The notes beneath the pieces were generated by a model. It saw nothing but the letters and a program-made list of their open reading frames with translations. It did not search any database and was not told the origin of the DNA. A program made the position numbers and the translations under genes. Positions 11,095 to 21,528 of a stretch of DNA of 64,000 nucleotides are shown piece after piece. The DNA comes from Pteria penguin (Eukaryota > Mollusca > Bivalvia > Pterioida > Pteriidae): the NCBI GenBank assembly GCA_035048485.1, contig CM068584.1:63222420-63286419 (forward strand), in the 5' to 3' direction. Each line of letters starts with the position of its first letter. The first letter of the stretch is position 1.

Positions 11095-12639
11095 CTACAA
11101 TGCGGAAAATATTGTTGAAAAAGAGTGCTATAGAGTGATGAATTAGTGTTAATAGATCAAGCATTGGAAAAAGATGCTTAGAAACTATGATAAAGATCTG
11201 ACATACTAAAAACAAAGAAGAGATGTACAGATTTATTGCGATAAAATAAACAAGCAATGAAAAAGTAATAATCATAATAAAACAAAATCACACTCTAAAA
11301 TAAGAAACAAACAAGAAAACAGCCCCGCACCCTCCAAAAACAAAATAATAATAAATAAATAGAATTGATTAAATAAATAAAAATAAAACTAAATTGAAAC
11401 AGAAATCAAACAATCAATAGCTCTGTTTTTATAAAATCTAATCAGTGTCTCTGTTCATTTTAAATATATTATATTATATGACCTTTAGAGAGACTATAGA
11501 CTTCACCATAGACACTAGTAGTATAAAGACCTATACAATTAAAGTAGTGTTTGCATAAATATTTTATGCTACAAAGATCTGAAAGTTAATAATCTAACTC
11601 GACCAAATTTACCAGCTCCCTTTTCGAATTAAATGGTCGTTTCCTAAATGGAATAATATGCTAGTATCAAAATATGTTAGAGGACTACAAAATAAGTAAA
11701 CCTCTCTCCTCCCGCCTTTAAGTCTATAAACGTCTGAAAGAATAAGGGAAGCTTGTGATTTATGGCCAATAAAAAATGAATTTATGATTTGATGCAGTGT
11801 ATATATAACTATCACTCCTGACCAAAATCCGAGATCAAGGCAATAAGGTCAAAAATGGTACAAACTGAAAAACTTCTTTGTTTGTTCGTTAAGCCTTGCA
11901 GGTTTTGTCTTCTTACCTTATAAAATTTCAAAGAAATAACCAATAACATGAAAGTGTGACTACCAGCCAGACGGACGAATTCCACTATGCTTCGCAGGTG
12001 ACATAAAAACGAAGTTAAAGTTAAAACAATACTTCATACAATGAAAGAAATGTGTTGCTGTCTCTATGCAATGGTTAAATAACAGATATGCAAAAAAGGC
12101 GATAAAACCAACATCGCAATTGAAATTAAATTAGAACTAGAATTGCGAAAATTTTCAGAAACCTAATATCAATGTTTATTTATGTGCAGACTTATTATAT
12201 TGATGGGAGTTGTTACTTATAAGGATATATGAAGGGAGTTTTTGATTGTATGACATGAAATAAACTCTGTAAAAGCAAAAATCGTTTGACCTAGAAAAAG
12301 ATTGGGGAGACTGTCAAATATCTTTAAATTTATCACAATATAGTTGATTTTTTATATTAAGCCAATATATGTATTATATTCATCTCGAAAAACATAAAGG
12401 CTTTGAGATATAAGTTTTATTATCTCAAATATAAACTTTATTTAAAGCTAAGCGAAGATGCCGTACGGTCGAAGTCGAAAGTTACTACATATATCACATA
12501 TGCACCTACATGGACGTCCGCTGGATGCGATGTCTCGTGCAACCTATTTTAGATCATAACTTCATTTCCGGTGTCTTCTAAGCATGCCGTAATATATGTA
12601 GGTCATTGGAACAACCTTTTTAGGGTTGTCTCCATGGCT

Positions 12640-12985
12640 TGACGTTACATGCGGCATGCTTTGTACTACGTATACCCACATAAATCTTTTACGTTCCCTT
12701 CGCGATAATCCTTCACAATGTTTTATAAACAGAAATCTGATAATAAGTTCTTGTCCTTCATTTCTATGAATACCCAGTTTAGTTTATTACGATCGCAGAT
12801 TAATATCTTGAAAGATGACAAAAGGTGCGAAATGAAGATTGATATTTGCTGGGTCAAACAGCTAGTTGATGTGATATTAGACAACTATTTAGCCTGACAC
12901 GTGATCGCCATAAACGTAGTTACCGCGATATACCCTCGATATATTGAGAATGTTGCAACTTGATTCGGAAGTCAACTTTTAAAGA
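12640..12985 (+). pseudogene. Retroelement coding relic (upstream part, internally deleted)
   Basis: The plus strand here matches the better-kept minus-strand copy at 54,423-54,025, including the segments corresponding to LINVLKDDKRCEMK and ICWVKQPVDVIL, but with frameshifts and stops. At about 12,985 (acttttaaagatat) the match jumps over the segment that in the 53-54 kb copy carries the YIDD box, and resumes at the equivalent of 53,170. So this unit carries a form with roughly 850 bp missing, or the 53-kb copy carries extra sequence. Further copies of the deleted form are at 19,200, 25,270, 44,300 and 60,660. Confidence 0.6.
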
Positions 12986-13304
12986 TATCATAGAATTCGT
13001 CCTAGGACTGACCATGTGATTGCACATGACGAAGAGTAATAACTTTTGCTGGTGTATTCATGCGAGCTGTACTGAAAAACACATGTTTTCGAGTGCCAAT
13101 TACAGGTATATTGGGGAAATATTAAAATTAAAATTATCATTTATAAAGTCTTCAATACACATTTATTTGAATGAAAAAAATTACGAATTTAAAGGTGTAT
13201 CCTTTGATTATACTGCTGTTTCGGTGAATGGGAAGACTGTCCCGTAAACCGATTAACCAAACCAATTGATTGACTAATGTCATGTCATGTGATGTCTTTT
13301 TTGT

Positions 13305-13505
13305 TGTGGGGGGGGGGGGGGTTGGGAGGTGGGATTGTGTGTTTTATTTCTAAGTTTTGTTTTTCATAACATTACATTAAAACTGTATATTAGTAACTTG
13401 TCTTTCTTCCTTCAGTATGCCATTTCTACATAAGGTTAGAAATTGCTGATAAATTGTTCAACAATTTTTTTTTGGGGGGGGGGGGCGGTTGGGGGGGGGG
13501 GGGGG
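13305..13505. repeat. Long G homopolymer runs
   Basis: Runs of 12 G (about 13,309-13,320), and at 13,474-13,505 two G runs separated by cggtt. The equivalent places in the other copies (45,275; 48,355; 52,690) have different run lengths and interruptions. Such runs can form G-quadruplexes and are also places where sequencing is unreliable. Confidence 0.6.
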
Positions 13506-13719
13506 TTGATCTTTTAACTTCTTAATTGTTTACAAAAGTATGATGTTGCGTGTCGGTAGTGTTACCGTTATGCTTTTTTCTGTTTGATCGTCAATATTTC
13601 CATTGGTGATAGGAAGCATTCCGTCTGAATTCCCTCTACAGCATTATGTAATCTTTTTATTAAGCATTGTATTCTGATTAACGGAGATTATATCACCTAT
13701 CACATTTTTATCATATGGC

Positions 13720-13971
13720 ATGTCATCGAGTTATGGTTATAAAATTGTATATCTTCAATACATTTCTGAGAGAACCTTTTCAAACAAAAACAAAAAGACA
13801 AAAAAAAATTATTATAATAGACAGAATGGTAATGCATTTCATTTAAGTCCAAGTTGTGCAGAGGCACGTAATACAAAAATAAATGCAAATCCTAGATTAA
13901 AAAACTTATTTCGAAATGACAAAAAGGACGTCAAGACTAGAAACGTGTCAGATTACCAGTGGTACTATTGA
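13720..13971 (+). other. Conserved small open frame of unknown nature
   Basis: An 83-codon frame starting MSSSYGYKIVYLQYISERTF, then a Lys/Asn-rich stretch, then HLSPSCAEARNTKINANPRL. Copy B keeps an 85-codon frame (45,595-45,852) with the same start, but both continue into unrelated 3' sequence. Copies C (48,115 leftwards) and D (52,470 leftwards) have the sequence but with insertions or altered frame. I do not recognise it. It may be part of the retroelement relic or simply conserved repeat sequence. Confidence 0.25.
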
Positions 13972-14335
13972 TTAAAAAACATAAAAAAATTATATTTTTC
14001 TTACCGTTCCAGTTTTTGGTCAAACTACTGACATGTATCGTCTCCCCTATGGTAAACATTTTGTATAATATTTAGAGGTTCAAATATCATTTTCTCGTAC
14101 TGGTAAAGTATTGAATAATTTTTGCAATTCCATCCTTTTGTAGTAATGACAAATATTGAATAACACTTAGCTTTCGATCCCTATACCACTTGTTCTAACT
14201 TTGTTAGCCGTACACACATTGGTTACGTGTTCCTTTGTATCTCTCTTCATATCTGCTTGTGTGTCCATTGCATAAAGATTGAAATACAGTTCTTTCATTC
14301 TATGAAATATTCTCAGCTCATAAGTGAAAATACAC
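13947..14335. repeat. Block inverted relative to copies C and D
   Basis: This block begins gtgtcagattaccagtggta and ends near cagctcataagtg. In copies C (47,455-47,840) and D (51,895-52,270) the same block lies in the opposite orientation relative to the neighbouring SINE and ankyrin exon. Confidence 0.7.
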
Positions 14336-14340
14336 CAAGG

Positions 14341-14604
14341 ATTGATTGAGTATTGCTTTAAGTCACTCCAACATTATTTCGCGTATAGGATACGGCATCT
14401 GCCTGATGCATTGCATAGAAATATTTACCTTTGTAACAGCCCAACCAGGAGCATTGAGTGCCTTTTTACGTGCCACGCCTATCCTGACACGGGACTTCGG
14501 CTTTTACTCTCATACGAAAGAAGTACACTGGTATACCCACGGCGGAAATCGAACACGGTACCTTTCGTTCGGAGCACATTATCCACTGGACCACGCCGTC
14601 TTCG
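14341..14604 (-). mobile_element. META-type SINE shared by three repeat units
   Basis: Minus-strand order: tRNA-like head (A-box region near 14,595, B-box region gtgttcgatttccg near 14,545), the central domain with cccgtgtcaggataggcgtg and tggcacgta, and a tail with caatactcaatcaat. It lies 60 bp beyond the donor of the 14,665 ankyrin exon, exactly as the SINEs at 47,178 and 51,629 do beyond theirs, so it was inserted before those units were duplicated. The exon-side target duplication (cctagaaatg) is kept at 14,614-14,605. The other half has been moved away by a local inversion to about 13,937-13,946. Confidence 0.82.
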
Positions 14605-14664
14605 CATTTCTAGGAAAACATGAGGCTACATTTCTATCATGTAAGACATTCTTTTTTCACTTAC

Positions 14665-14763
14665 TTTGCCCTTGGCATTGACATTCGCCTCTGCATCGAT
14701 AAGTATCTTTACAACATCAATGTGGCCACTTACTGCTGCCATATGGAGTGAAGTGATTTTATC
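14665..14763 (-). CDS. Single ankyrin-repeat exon, intact
   Basis: A 99-bp exon between acceptor ...ctccttgcag and donor gtaagtg on the minus strand. It encodes DKITSLHMAAVSGHIDVV then KILIDAEANVNAKGK, one phase-0 repeat of 33 residues. The consensus TPL is ITSL here (Pro replaced by Ser), while the GH and KILIDA-x-A-x-VNA parts are typical. It is the sister of the exons at 47,019 and 51,470, which share the flanking intron and SINE. Copy B of this unit has lost the exon in a 962-bp deletion. It probably splices to 15,636 upstream and 10,996 downstream if this strand is transcribed. Confidence 0.78.
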
Positions 14764-15635
14764 CTGCAAGGAGAGAGCCATGAATATCAAGTTATTTTGA
14801 TTTTACAAAATCCACACGTGTCTTAATATATCGATCCTAAAGGGAGTTTAACGAAGAAATTATTAGCGAAAACAGTATGCAAATTGAAAATTGCAGTTGC
14901 AGAAATGGACAAAACATTGGTAAAATTACTGGAAAATTTAAATAATAACTTTACTGACATTTCACTTTCAAACTGACAGTTTTAAGGGAATATTTTTTTC
15001 GTTGTTAATACTGATTCTCTGTAAACATCAACCATGTTATATAGAGGGTGTGGCATGCATAGTCTCAGAAGGACATCAAACTGTTTTGGGTATTTAAGTT
15101 ACATGAGTAGATAAAAAATCTATATTCATTTGGTTGCTGTTTGTTACGGTTGCCATGGTAACAGGTCTGTGTAATTTGCCCTCCTGAGATGCTCGTTATA
15201 TCTTACAAAAATGGAGTTTTGGGGGCATCTGCATCATTCTTTATAAAAATCATTTTTATGTTTTCACTTTTTATTTTGCCAACATGGTTCAATGTAAATA
15301 CTTTTATGTTTTATGCATTTCAGTTTTAAATCTCAATTAAATCCCAAAAACAGAAATCGAAAAGCAATCTTCTCTCTTACAAAATAATTAGTTACCCAAC
15401 GCTAAGTTATTTATTCAGTAATGAATGATGTATCCATGTAGTGCAGTAAAAATAATAAAAAAAAACAAAAAAAAAAAAATAAATAAAACAAAACAAAACC
15501 AAACAAACCCCCCCCCCCCCAAAAAAAAAATGAACCCGTAAATATAAATGTGATTTTTAGTTTCATGATCAATATTTCCACTGGTGATATGGGACAATTT
15601 AAAGACAATTTGTACCTTGTACATATTTGACTTAC

Positions 15636-15734
15636 AAAGTCCGTGGCATTGATATCAGCATTAGCATCGATAGGTATCTTGCCTATATATGTGTGACTAT
15701 TTGATGCAGCCTGGTAAAGTGGAATGTCCTGAAA
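15636..15734 (-). pseudogene. Ankyrin-repeat exon, frame open but eroded
   Basis: Still 99 bp with acceptor ...attgtag and donor gtaagtca, phase 0. It encodes FQDIPLYQAASNSHTYIG then KIPIDANADINATDF. Compared with its sister at 10,996, the helix residues are damaged: GH has become SH, V-K-I-L has become G-K-I-P with a Pro inside the second helix, and TPL is IPL. The splice signals remain, but a repeat with these changes is unlikely to fold well, so I rate it as decaying. It could still be spliced without breaking the frame. Confidence 0.6.
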
Positions 15735-16236
15735 CTACAATGCGGAAAATATTGTTGAAAAAAAAGTGCTGTAGAGTGTTGAATTAGTGTTTATAGATCA
15801 AGTATTGAAAAAAAAAGATGCTTAGAAACTATGATAAAGATCTGACATACTAGAAACAAAGAAGAGATGTACAGATGTATTGCGATAAAATAACCAAGCA
15901 ATGAAAAAGTAATAATCATAATTAAACAAAAGCACACTCTAAAATAAGAAAGAAACAAGAAAACAGCCCCCCCCCCCAAAAAAAAAACAAAAAAACAATA
16001 AAAATAGAATAAATAAATAAAATTAAAACTAAATTCAAACAGAAATCAAACAATCAATAGCTCAGTCTCTCTGTTCATTTAAATATACTATACTTTATAA
16101 CCGTTAGAGAGATTGTAGACTTCACTATAGAAACTAGTATTATAAAGATGTATACAATTAAAGTAGTGTTTGCATAAATATTTTATCCTACAAAGATCTG
16201 AAAGTAAATAATCTGACTCGACCAAATTTGCCGGCC

Positions 16237-16258
16237 ACCCCCCCCCCCCCCCCCCCCC
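16237..16258. repeat. C homopolymer run (about 22 bp)
   Basis: A long C run within the copy of the intron; the homologous sites at 11,615 and 43,310 have none, and 55,373 has only a short G run. Run length is therefore unstable or unreliable. Confidence 0.6.
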
Positions 16259-17099
16259 ATTAGAATTAAATGGTTGCCCCCTTGTTGTTTTATGTTGTAT
16301 GGAATAATATGCTAGTATCAAATTACCCGGTACATTGTATTAACAAAGTTTTATTTATCAATATTTTGGTTTAATTCTGTCATTCATAATACATACATTT
16401 TTTTTCACAGCGTGTCCTAGTAGGTTGACACTAACCATCAATGATTTTTACATTCGATTTGATAAGTATTGGTATTTATATGAATTAAACATCTAGCGAT
16501 TTCACATAGTTTATAGTAATTTTGTAGCTTATTGATTAACACTGTACTATTTTAAACGAGTTTTCTCTGACTCGGCGACTTCTTCGTACATGAATAATCT
16601 GGTATGCCACCTCAGATCCAGGTTTGAATTTCCTGCTTCATTAACTTTCGACCAATAAGAGGCCGGTATTTAAAAAATCACGTGACTTCTGGTCGTGACG
16701 TCAGCGTTGACCCCAGTCACTTGACCCATGGCCTTTGGTTGACCTTTGTACTGACCCCACTACCTTTGTACTGAACCCATGACCTCTACTTTCCCTTGAT
16801 CTCTACCGTGGTCACTCCCATGACCATAAAGGGAAATTCCTGGGTCTATTTTTAGATGCTACCGAATGAAACTCCGGTTTGGTGACATTACATATAGGGG
16901 AAGCGGAATAGTGAAAGAGTCTCCCCTCCTTTTTTTTTTTGTGGAGTGGGGTTGGGTCATTGAGTGCAAAAATCATATTTTTAACTGAGGCCGTGCGACG
17001 TTCTGTGGGCTCTTTTCGAAACTAAATATATTAGAGAGGATACAAAACATATAATAAAGCTGCATATTACATCAATCGCCTTTAGTGAAAAGGACGTCA

Positions 17100-17295
17100 T
17101 GCTGTCAACATCGTGTCCTGTGTGCTGCAAGAGTATTTTTATAGTCCAGGTACGATGAAAAGACAATTTGGTTATTTACTCGTGAATTTAAAGCATATTC
17201 CTCCGGAATCCAAAGGACTATTAACGGACGTCTTCCGTACCTATAAAAGACCGGATTCACAAGAAGATTTCCATTTCTCGTTTGAGGGCGTGTGA
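17100..17295 (+). pseudogene. Packaging-ATPase-like gene remnant (N- and C-terminal ends only)
   Basis: 17,098-17,155 encodes the start of the product with a C-P-V-C zinc-finger half (SCPVCCKSIFIVQVR). After a frame change, 17,158-17,295 encodes the C-terminal part (RQFGYLLVNLKHIPPESKGL, then DVFRTYKRPDSQEDFHF). Compared with 62,679-63,510, 591 bp are missing, including both nucleotide-binding motifs. The junction is at a 5-bp repeat, AGACA. The YLL-x-x-L-K-x-x-P-E-x-x-x-L ending is typical of A32-like ATPases in Polinton-type elements. It cannot be functional. Confidence 0.6.
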
Positions 17296-17475
17296 TTCCC
17301 ATACGGAGAACATATCACAGCCAGCAGGACGGACACACCAAGATATGTTAGATAGATTTGTCCCACATCACATGGAGCATTTTAATCACCGTTCGAGATA
17401 TGAAAACCCCGAATCATATACAGCTCCATACATGACCCGTCCCATTTTAAATGGAAAATCGTCTATTGAAATAGG

Positions 17476-17607
17476 AAAGCCCCCAATTAGATAAAACACC
17501 ATCGTGTGTTGACTGTGGAATCGTCTTTTCTACTGATTATGATCTCCAGAAACATATAACACACAGTTGTCCGATGAATGACGAAGAAGAGAGCGATGGT
17601 GAACAAT
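17476..17607 (+). pseudogene. C2H2 zinc-finger protein remnant, finger intact
   Basis: In the frame beginning SPQLDKTPSCVDCGIVFSTD and continuing YDLQKHITHSCPMNDEEE there is one complete C2H2 finger (C-x2-C-x12-H-x3-H), followed by acidic residues and a stop. Downstream, 17,608-17,660 keeps sequence matching EVWDEQSSQ of the 62.3-kb copy in another frame. I do not know the protein's role; it is the gene next to the ATPase in both copies, so it belongs to the element. Confidence 0.5.
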
Positions 17608-17785
17608 GAGGTGTGGGACGAACAAAGTTCCCAGTACAAGAAGAAAATCAATCAGTTAATGGAATAGAACACAAATTTATCCCAACAAGATGCGAAGGAG
17701 GAAACCAGGGAACTTATGCTAGCGAAAGACAGATCGTTGTTTATGAAAGAATACCGAAGCTTCCTGATGAATATATCTATATCAC

Positions 17786-17938
17786 TTGGATGCTAGTAAA
17801 CTCCATCGTAAAATCAAACAAGAGATTGACGACTTAATTGAAGGTGAATTCATGGACACAGAAAAGGCTTGCACTCTTGTAATCAAAGAGCATAAAATGG
17901 ATTTTGATTCTCTATACGAAGACAGAAGAAGGAAGTGA
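17786..17938 (+). pseudogene. C-terminal fragment of the element's zinc-finger protein
   Basis: The frame LDASKLHRKIKQEIDDLIEG, then EFMDTEKACTLVIKEHKMDF, ends at a stop after DSLYEDRRRK. The 62.1-62.3 kb minus-strand copy keeps the same sequence. It is charged and helix-like. It is separated from the zinc finger by frame breaks. Confidence 0.45.
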
Positions 17939-18499
17939 CTATAAAATCGAAAGTGACACTGAATGATATCCATGCAATGCTTCGTATTGTATTCCTATAT
18001 GTATTTATGGACATTATTTGTGTATATTGGTGAAGATGTATACAACAAATAATGAAATCTGTTATTTGTTTTGTTGTCATTTCCTATAAACTGACCAAAA
18101 TGTCTTATTGAATACCAGTCACCGGTAACGTCAGAGCTATTATGTTGACTTACAATGATGAATGACATTAACAATGAACTAATGGAGACAGCTACGATTC
18201 ACTGTTCACGAGACAACAAATGTGATTAAAAAAAGAGGGAGAGGGGTGTTTGACTGATTCCATATTCCGCTTGATCTTAATGTAATGTCACCAAACCAGA
18301 GTTTCATTTGGTATCCTCTAAAAATAGACCAGGGAATTCCCCTTTATGTTCACGGTAAGGACCACGGTAGAGTTCTATGTCTTGGGGTCAATAGAAAGGT
18401 CGTGGGGACAGTAGAGAGGTCAACCAAAAGTCATGGATCACGCGACCGTGGTCAACGAAATTCAAACCTCGATCTGAGGTGGCATACTAGTCCAATTAC

Positions 18500-19190
18500 A
18501 CGTATATAATTTTGTACAGATATACACATTTCAATGTAATAAATACCAAGAATTAGATATTGAGCTATAAAATAAGACGTAATTTTATGACTTGGTTCAC
18601 ATTGACCCCTGTTTCCAACTTCAGATTTGCATTTTGATTGCAGATAAATGTACAGATGCGAAAGGAATGTGAAAGGGGGGGGGGGGAGGAGTGATAAACT
18701 ATTCATATTAAAGGAAAAAATTTTTTTCTTTAAGTAATGGAAATAACACTGAGAGCTTATTTGAATTTAAAAGATTTGGTTTTCATCCTCTCTAGTTAAT
18801 TTTGGTACTTATATCAGTGGTGAATCCAGAGTTTATGAAGGGGAGGGGGGAGTACATGTCAAAGTAAAATATTAGCAAAAACTACCCCGCCATTTAAGGT
18901 GCAAAATCTGAGGATTTACTCATACTCAAAAAGGAAGAGCGCCCCATATAAATCCGACGCTTTATGTATAACAAGGAGAGAACAAGTTATGTTCAGGTAC
19001 TACGAAACTTGTGACCTAAGATACACGAAAATTTAAAGGTTTTAAATACTTAATTTCTTATTTCATCGAAATAACTATGTATTGAAGACTTTATAAAAAT
19101 AATTTTAATTTTAAAATTCCCCCGATATACATGTAAATGGCACTCGAAAACATGTCATATGCATTCAGATGGTCAGTCCCAAGACGAATT
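18500..19190. repeat. Repeat stretch shared with 61.0-61.6 kb and 25.7-26.5 kb
   Basis: Non-coding. Landmarks such as aaatgcaaatctgaag, a G9-G10 run and cgtcggatttat recur in reversed order at 61,000-61,620 and, more diverged, at 25,850-26,560. Confidence 0.65.
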
Positions 19191-19199
19191 CTATAATCT

Positions 19200-19450
19200 C
19201 TTTAATAGTTGACTTGCTAATCAATTTGCAATATTTTCAATATATCTAGGGTATATTGGGGTAACGTAGACTAAGGCGATTACCTGTCAGCAGTCAATAA
19301 ATACGTAATATCAACTCAACCGGCTGTTTGACCTAGCAAATATTACCTTTCATTTGTCATCTTTCAAAATATTAACTAGCGATCTTATTAAACAGGGTAT
19401 ACATATTAATGAAGGACAAGGACTTACTATCAGGCTTCCTGTTTATAGGA
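19200..19450 (-). pseudogene. Retroelement coding relic (deleted form)
   Basis: The minus strand matches the upstream part of the 53.5-54.4 kb relic (segments equal to DDK, the VKQPVDVIL region and RSYPDIPSIY) with stops and frameshifts. It joins directly to the tttaatag / gaattcgtcttggg sequence, as the other deleted copies do. Confidence 0.55.
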
Positions 19451-19785
19451 CATTGTGAAGGATTATCATGAGGGAGACGTTGAAGAAACGGAATTAAAAT
19501 CAACCAAACTTTACGATTTTTTTATTTATATAAAGTTTATGTTAGAGATAGTAACACTTAAAATAAAAATTCTTATGTTTCTTTATAATGACTATAATAC
19601 ATATAGTAGATTAATATAGAAGAATTAAGTTAAACTGTGACAAATAAACAGGTATTTTTGTCACATTTTTTAAAAAGTTATTCGCCCCTGATTTAGGAAA
19701 AAAATTCCTTTCCCACAGAACTTATTTTTTGTCATACAATCAAAATCACTTCCAATATCCTTTTATGTATGTGATGACGTCATGT

Positions 19786-19955
19786 GCTTGATGCACTGAG
19801 GGATCTTTTACGTGCCGTGCCTACCATAACACAGGACATCGATTTTCATTGTCTCGTCCAAAAGATAGAACGCATGTGTGCCCAAAGCGGGAATCGAACC
19901 AGAGACCTTTGGATCATAAGTCCAGCACCTTATCCACTGGACCAAATCGGTTTCA
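19786..19955 (-). mobile_element. META-type SINE, tail-truncated
   Basis: Minus strand: head with ttggtccagtggataaggtg and B box tggttcgattcccg, then a central domain ending at cagtgcatcaagcac. The tail of ATTG repeats is absent. The same truncated insertion is at 60,158-60,326 in the reversed copy, so it predates that duplication. Confidence 0.8.
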
Positions 19956-20013
19956 CATTTTAGGATAAAAAAACACTTAATTTTTATAGCTAAGACATAT
20001 TTATTTTACCTAC

Positions 20014-20111
20014 CCTACGCGTGGCATTGACATTCGCATTAGCATCGACAGGTATCTTTACTATATTAATGTGACCTTTTGCTGCTGCCGTGCAGAATGG
20101 GGATCCTGATA
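20014..20111 (-). pseudogene. Ankyrin-repeat exon with 1-bp deletion
   Basis: The acceptor ...ccttgtag and donor gtaggtaaa are kept, but the exon is 98 bp, one base short. The missing base is in the TPL codons near 20,100; after it the frame GHINIVKIPVDANANVNATR is clear. The Leu of KIL is Pro. Splicing it in would shift frame downstream. The reversed copy near 60.1 kb lacks the exon altogether: its sequence jumps from caaaaattacaataaa to ttttttatcctaacatgtga, skipping about 450 bp present here. A sequencing error as the cause of the missing base cannot be excluded. Confidence 0.65.
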
Positions 20112-21243
20112 CTACAAGGAGTGGGGTATGACGGAGAAAGAATACACGTCATCCTTTTTAACAAAAGAGATGTTATCTATGAAGGCAGTGCCCTTTTAAT
20201 GCATGCCCATAAACTGAGACAGACCAAAAACCCCTCTTTTATTATTGGTTGGTTTTGGCCTTAGAAACGAACGTTCCAAACTTTGCGATTATGAAAAGCA
20301 GACTTACCAGGAACATTAAGGTAAGATTCAATCAATCATGACTATATTTGCTTACTTCCATCGTATATTCACTAATTAATGAATTTTTAATAGCATACAT
20401 GACCACTTTCCTTCAGTTTTCATGCTGTTTATTGTAATTTTTGTTTGAAACAGAAAGTGACAGTACACTACCAAACAGCATGCAAGATGAAGAATCATGA
20501 ACATGGACGTTATTTCCTACGGAATTTATGATGGAAATGGGCATATATAGTCAAGTTAAAATAGGTAAAATTAAGATAATTGAATATCACCTTAGGGTCA
20601 AGGTAAGTCTGACTTTGGAAATGGTAAACGTTCTTAAGGTTTGGAACATTGGTGTGTCAGACCAAAAATCCCACCAGCAATTAAAAAAAGATTGTGGTCT
20701 GCCTCGATCTAGCAAGTGTTCCAAGTGTGATTTTGAGCAACCGTTATTAATAATGCAGTATTATAATTGGAATACAATCTATTTTAAACCGTGAAAGATG
20801 AATTAGTATTAAGATTGACATTAAAGTTGCAGAAATAGATTAAGCATTTGTAAACTTACTGGAAAATTTAAATGTCGTCAAGGACTGGGTCATAAAAAAG
20901 GAAGAGAAAGAGAGAAAAACATTGTTTTACATTAGTTTCATATTTAATACGAATAAATTAAAAGTCATATTTGACTAAAGCTTCATCTGATACCATGATT
21001 TGGACTTTTGACCTTGACTTTTGACTTTGACTTACTTTCAAAACTTTAACCTGGAGTTTTCATTTGACATATTCAAGAGGGATAGGGATTTCACATTAAG
21101 ATTCATTGTGAACGGATCTTCAATCTGGTCATCTCTTGATGTGTGTCTCCGGACTTGACACACGTTTTTCCTCGGACAATGCCGCACCATTGAACTATTA
21201 TGTCGTGTGACAAATTTTTTTTTACGTTATATTGTGCGAGTAA

Positions 21244-21246
<3 letters not shown>

Positions 21247-21310
<64 letters not shown>

Positions 21311-21312
21311 TA
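21247..21312. repeat. (TA)n microsatellite
   Basis: Nearly pure TA repeat directly beside the left end of the Penelope-like element. Confidence 0.95.
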
Positions 21313-21528
21313 TATATCTATAAGTAAAAAGTCCAACATCTCCAGAATAAATAATTACTATTCATTGTATATCACAAGTACTTTCATGTTTACATTTTAC
21401 AATCTTCAGGTGAACTGAATGTACAACTAGTATGACGTATCTAAGTAACTTTAGTTCAGTGACGTCATAGCATTGATTACGTTATAGGGAGTTAATAACA
21501 TACGTTTCGATTAAATTTTTTTATCACA

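Larger units (their letters stand above)
8895..14905. repeat. Composite repeat unit A (ankyrin exons plus retroelement relic)
   Basis: The whole stretch has a direct copy at about 40,497-45,810 (copy B) and reversed copies of its parts at about 46,853-48,690, 51,180-53,170, 54,025-56,990 and 58,200-58,860. Landmarks kept in order are the initiator-like exon, TTCGAA palindromes, an ankyrin exon, a retroelement fragment and a second ankyrin exon. A second partial unit starts at 15,315. Confidence 0.85.
15315..16320. repeat. Partial second unit, paralogous to 10,725-11,660
   Basis: Starts at tttcagttttaaatctcaat and runs parallel to 10,725-11,660, including an ankyrin exon and the same downstream intron (caaagaagagatgtacagat). 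This gives a tandem period of about 4.6 kb. It ends just before the large element at 16.6 kb. Confidence 0.75.
16597..18492 (+). mobile_element. Internally deleted element with long terminal inverted repeats (Polinton/adintovirus-like)
   Basis: The two ends, about 16,597-16,907 and 18,253-18,492, are reverse complements over most of their length. Matching landmarks are gtatgccacctcagatc, gacctttctattgacccc-type spacers, ttccctggtctatttttag and tttggtgacattacat. Between them lie remnants of a packaging-ATPase-like gene and of a C2H2 zinc-finger gene. Long inverted ends plus an A32-type ATPase fit Polinton/Maverick or adintovirus-like elements. The usual polymerase, integrase and capsid genes are absent, so the class is an inference. 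A longer but one-ended copy is at 61,629-63,590. No clear target-site duplication was found. Confidence 0.6.
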
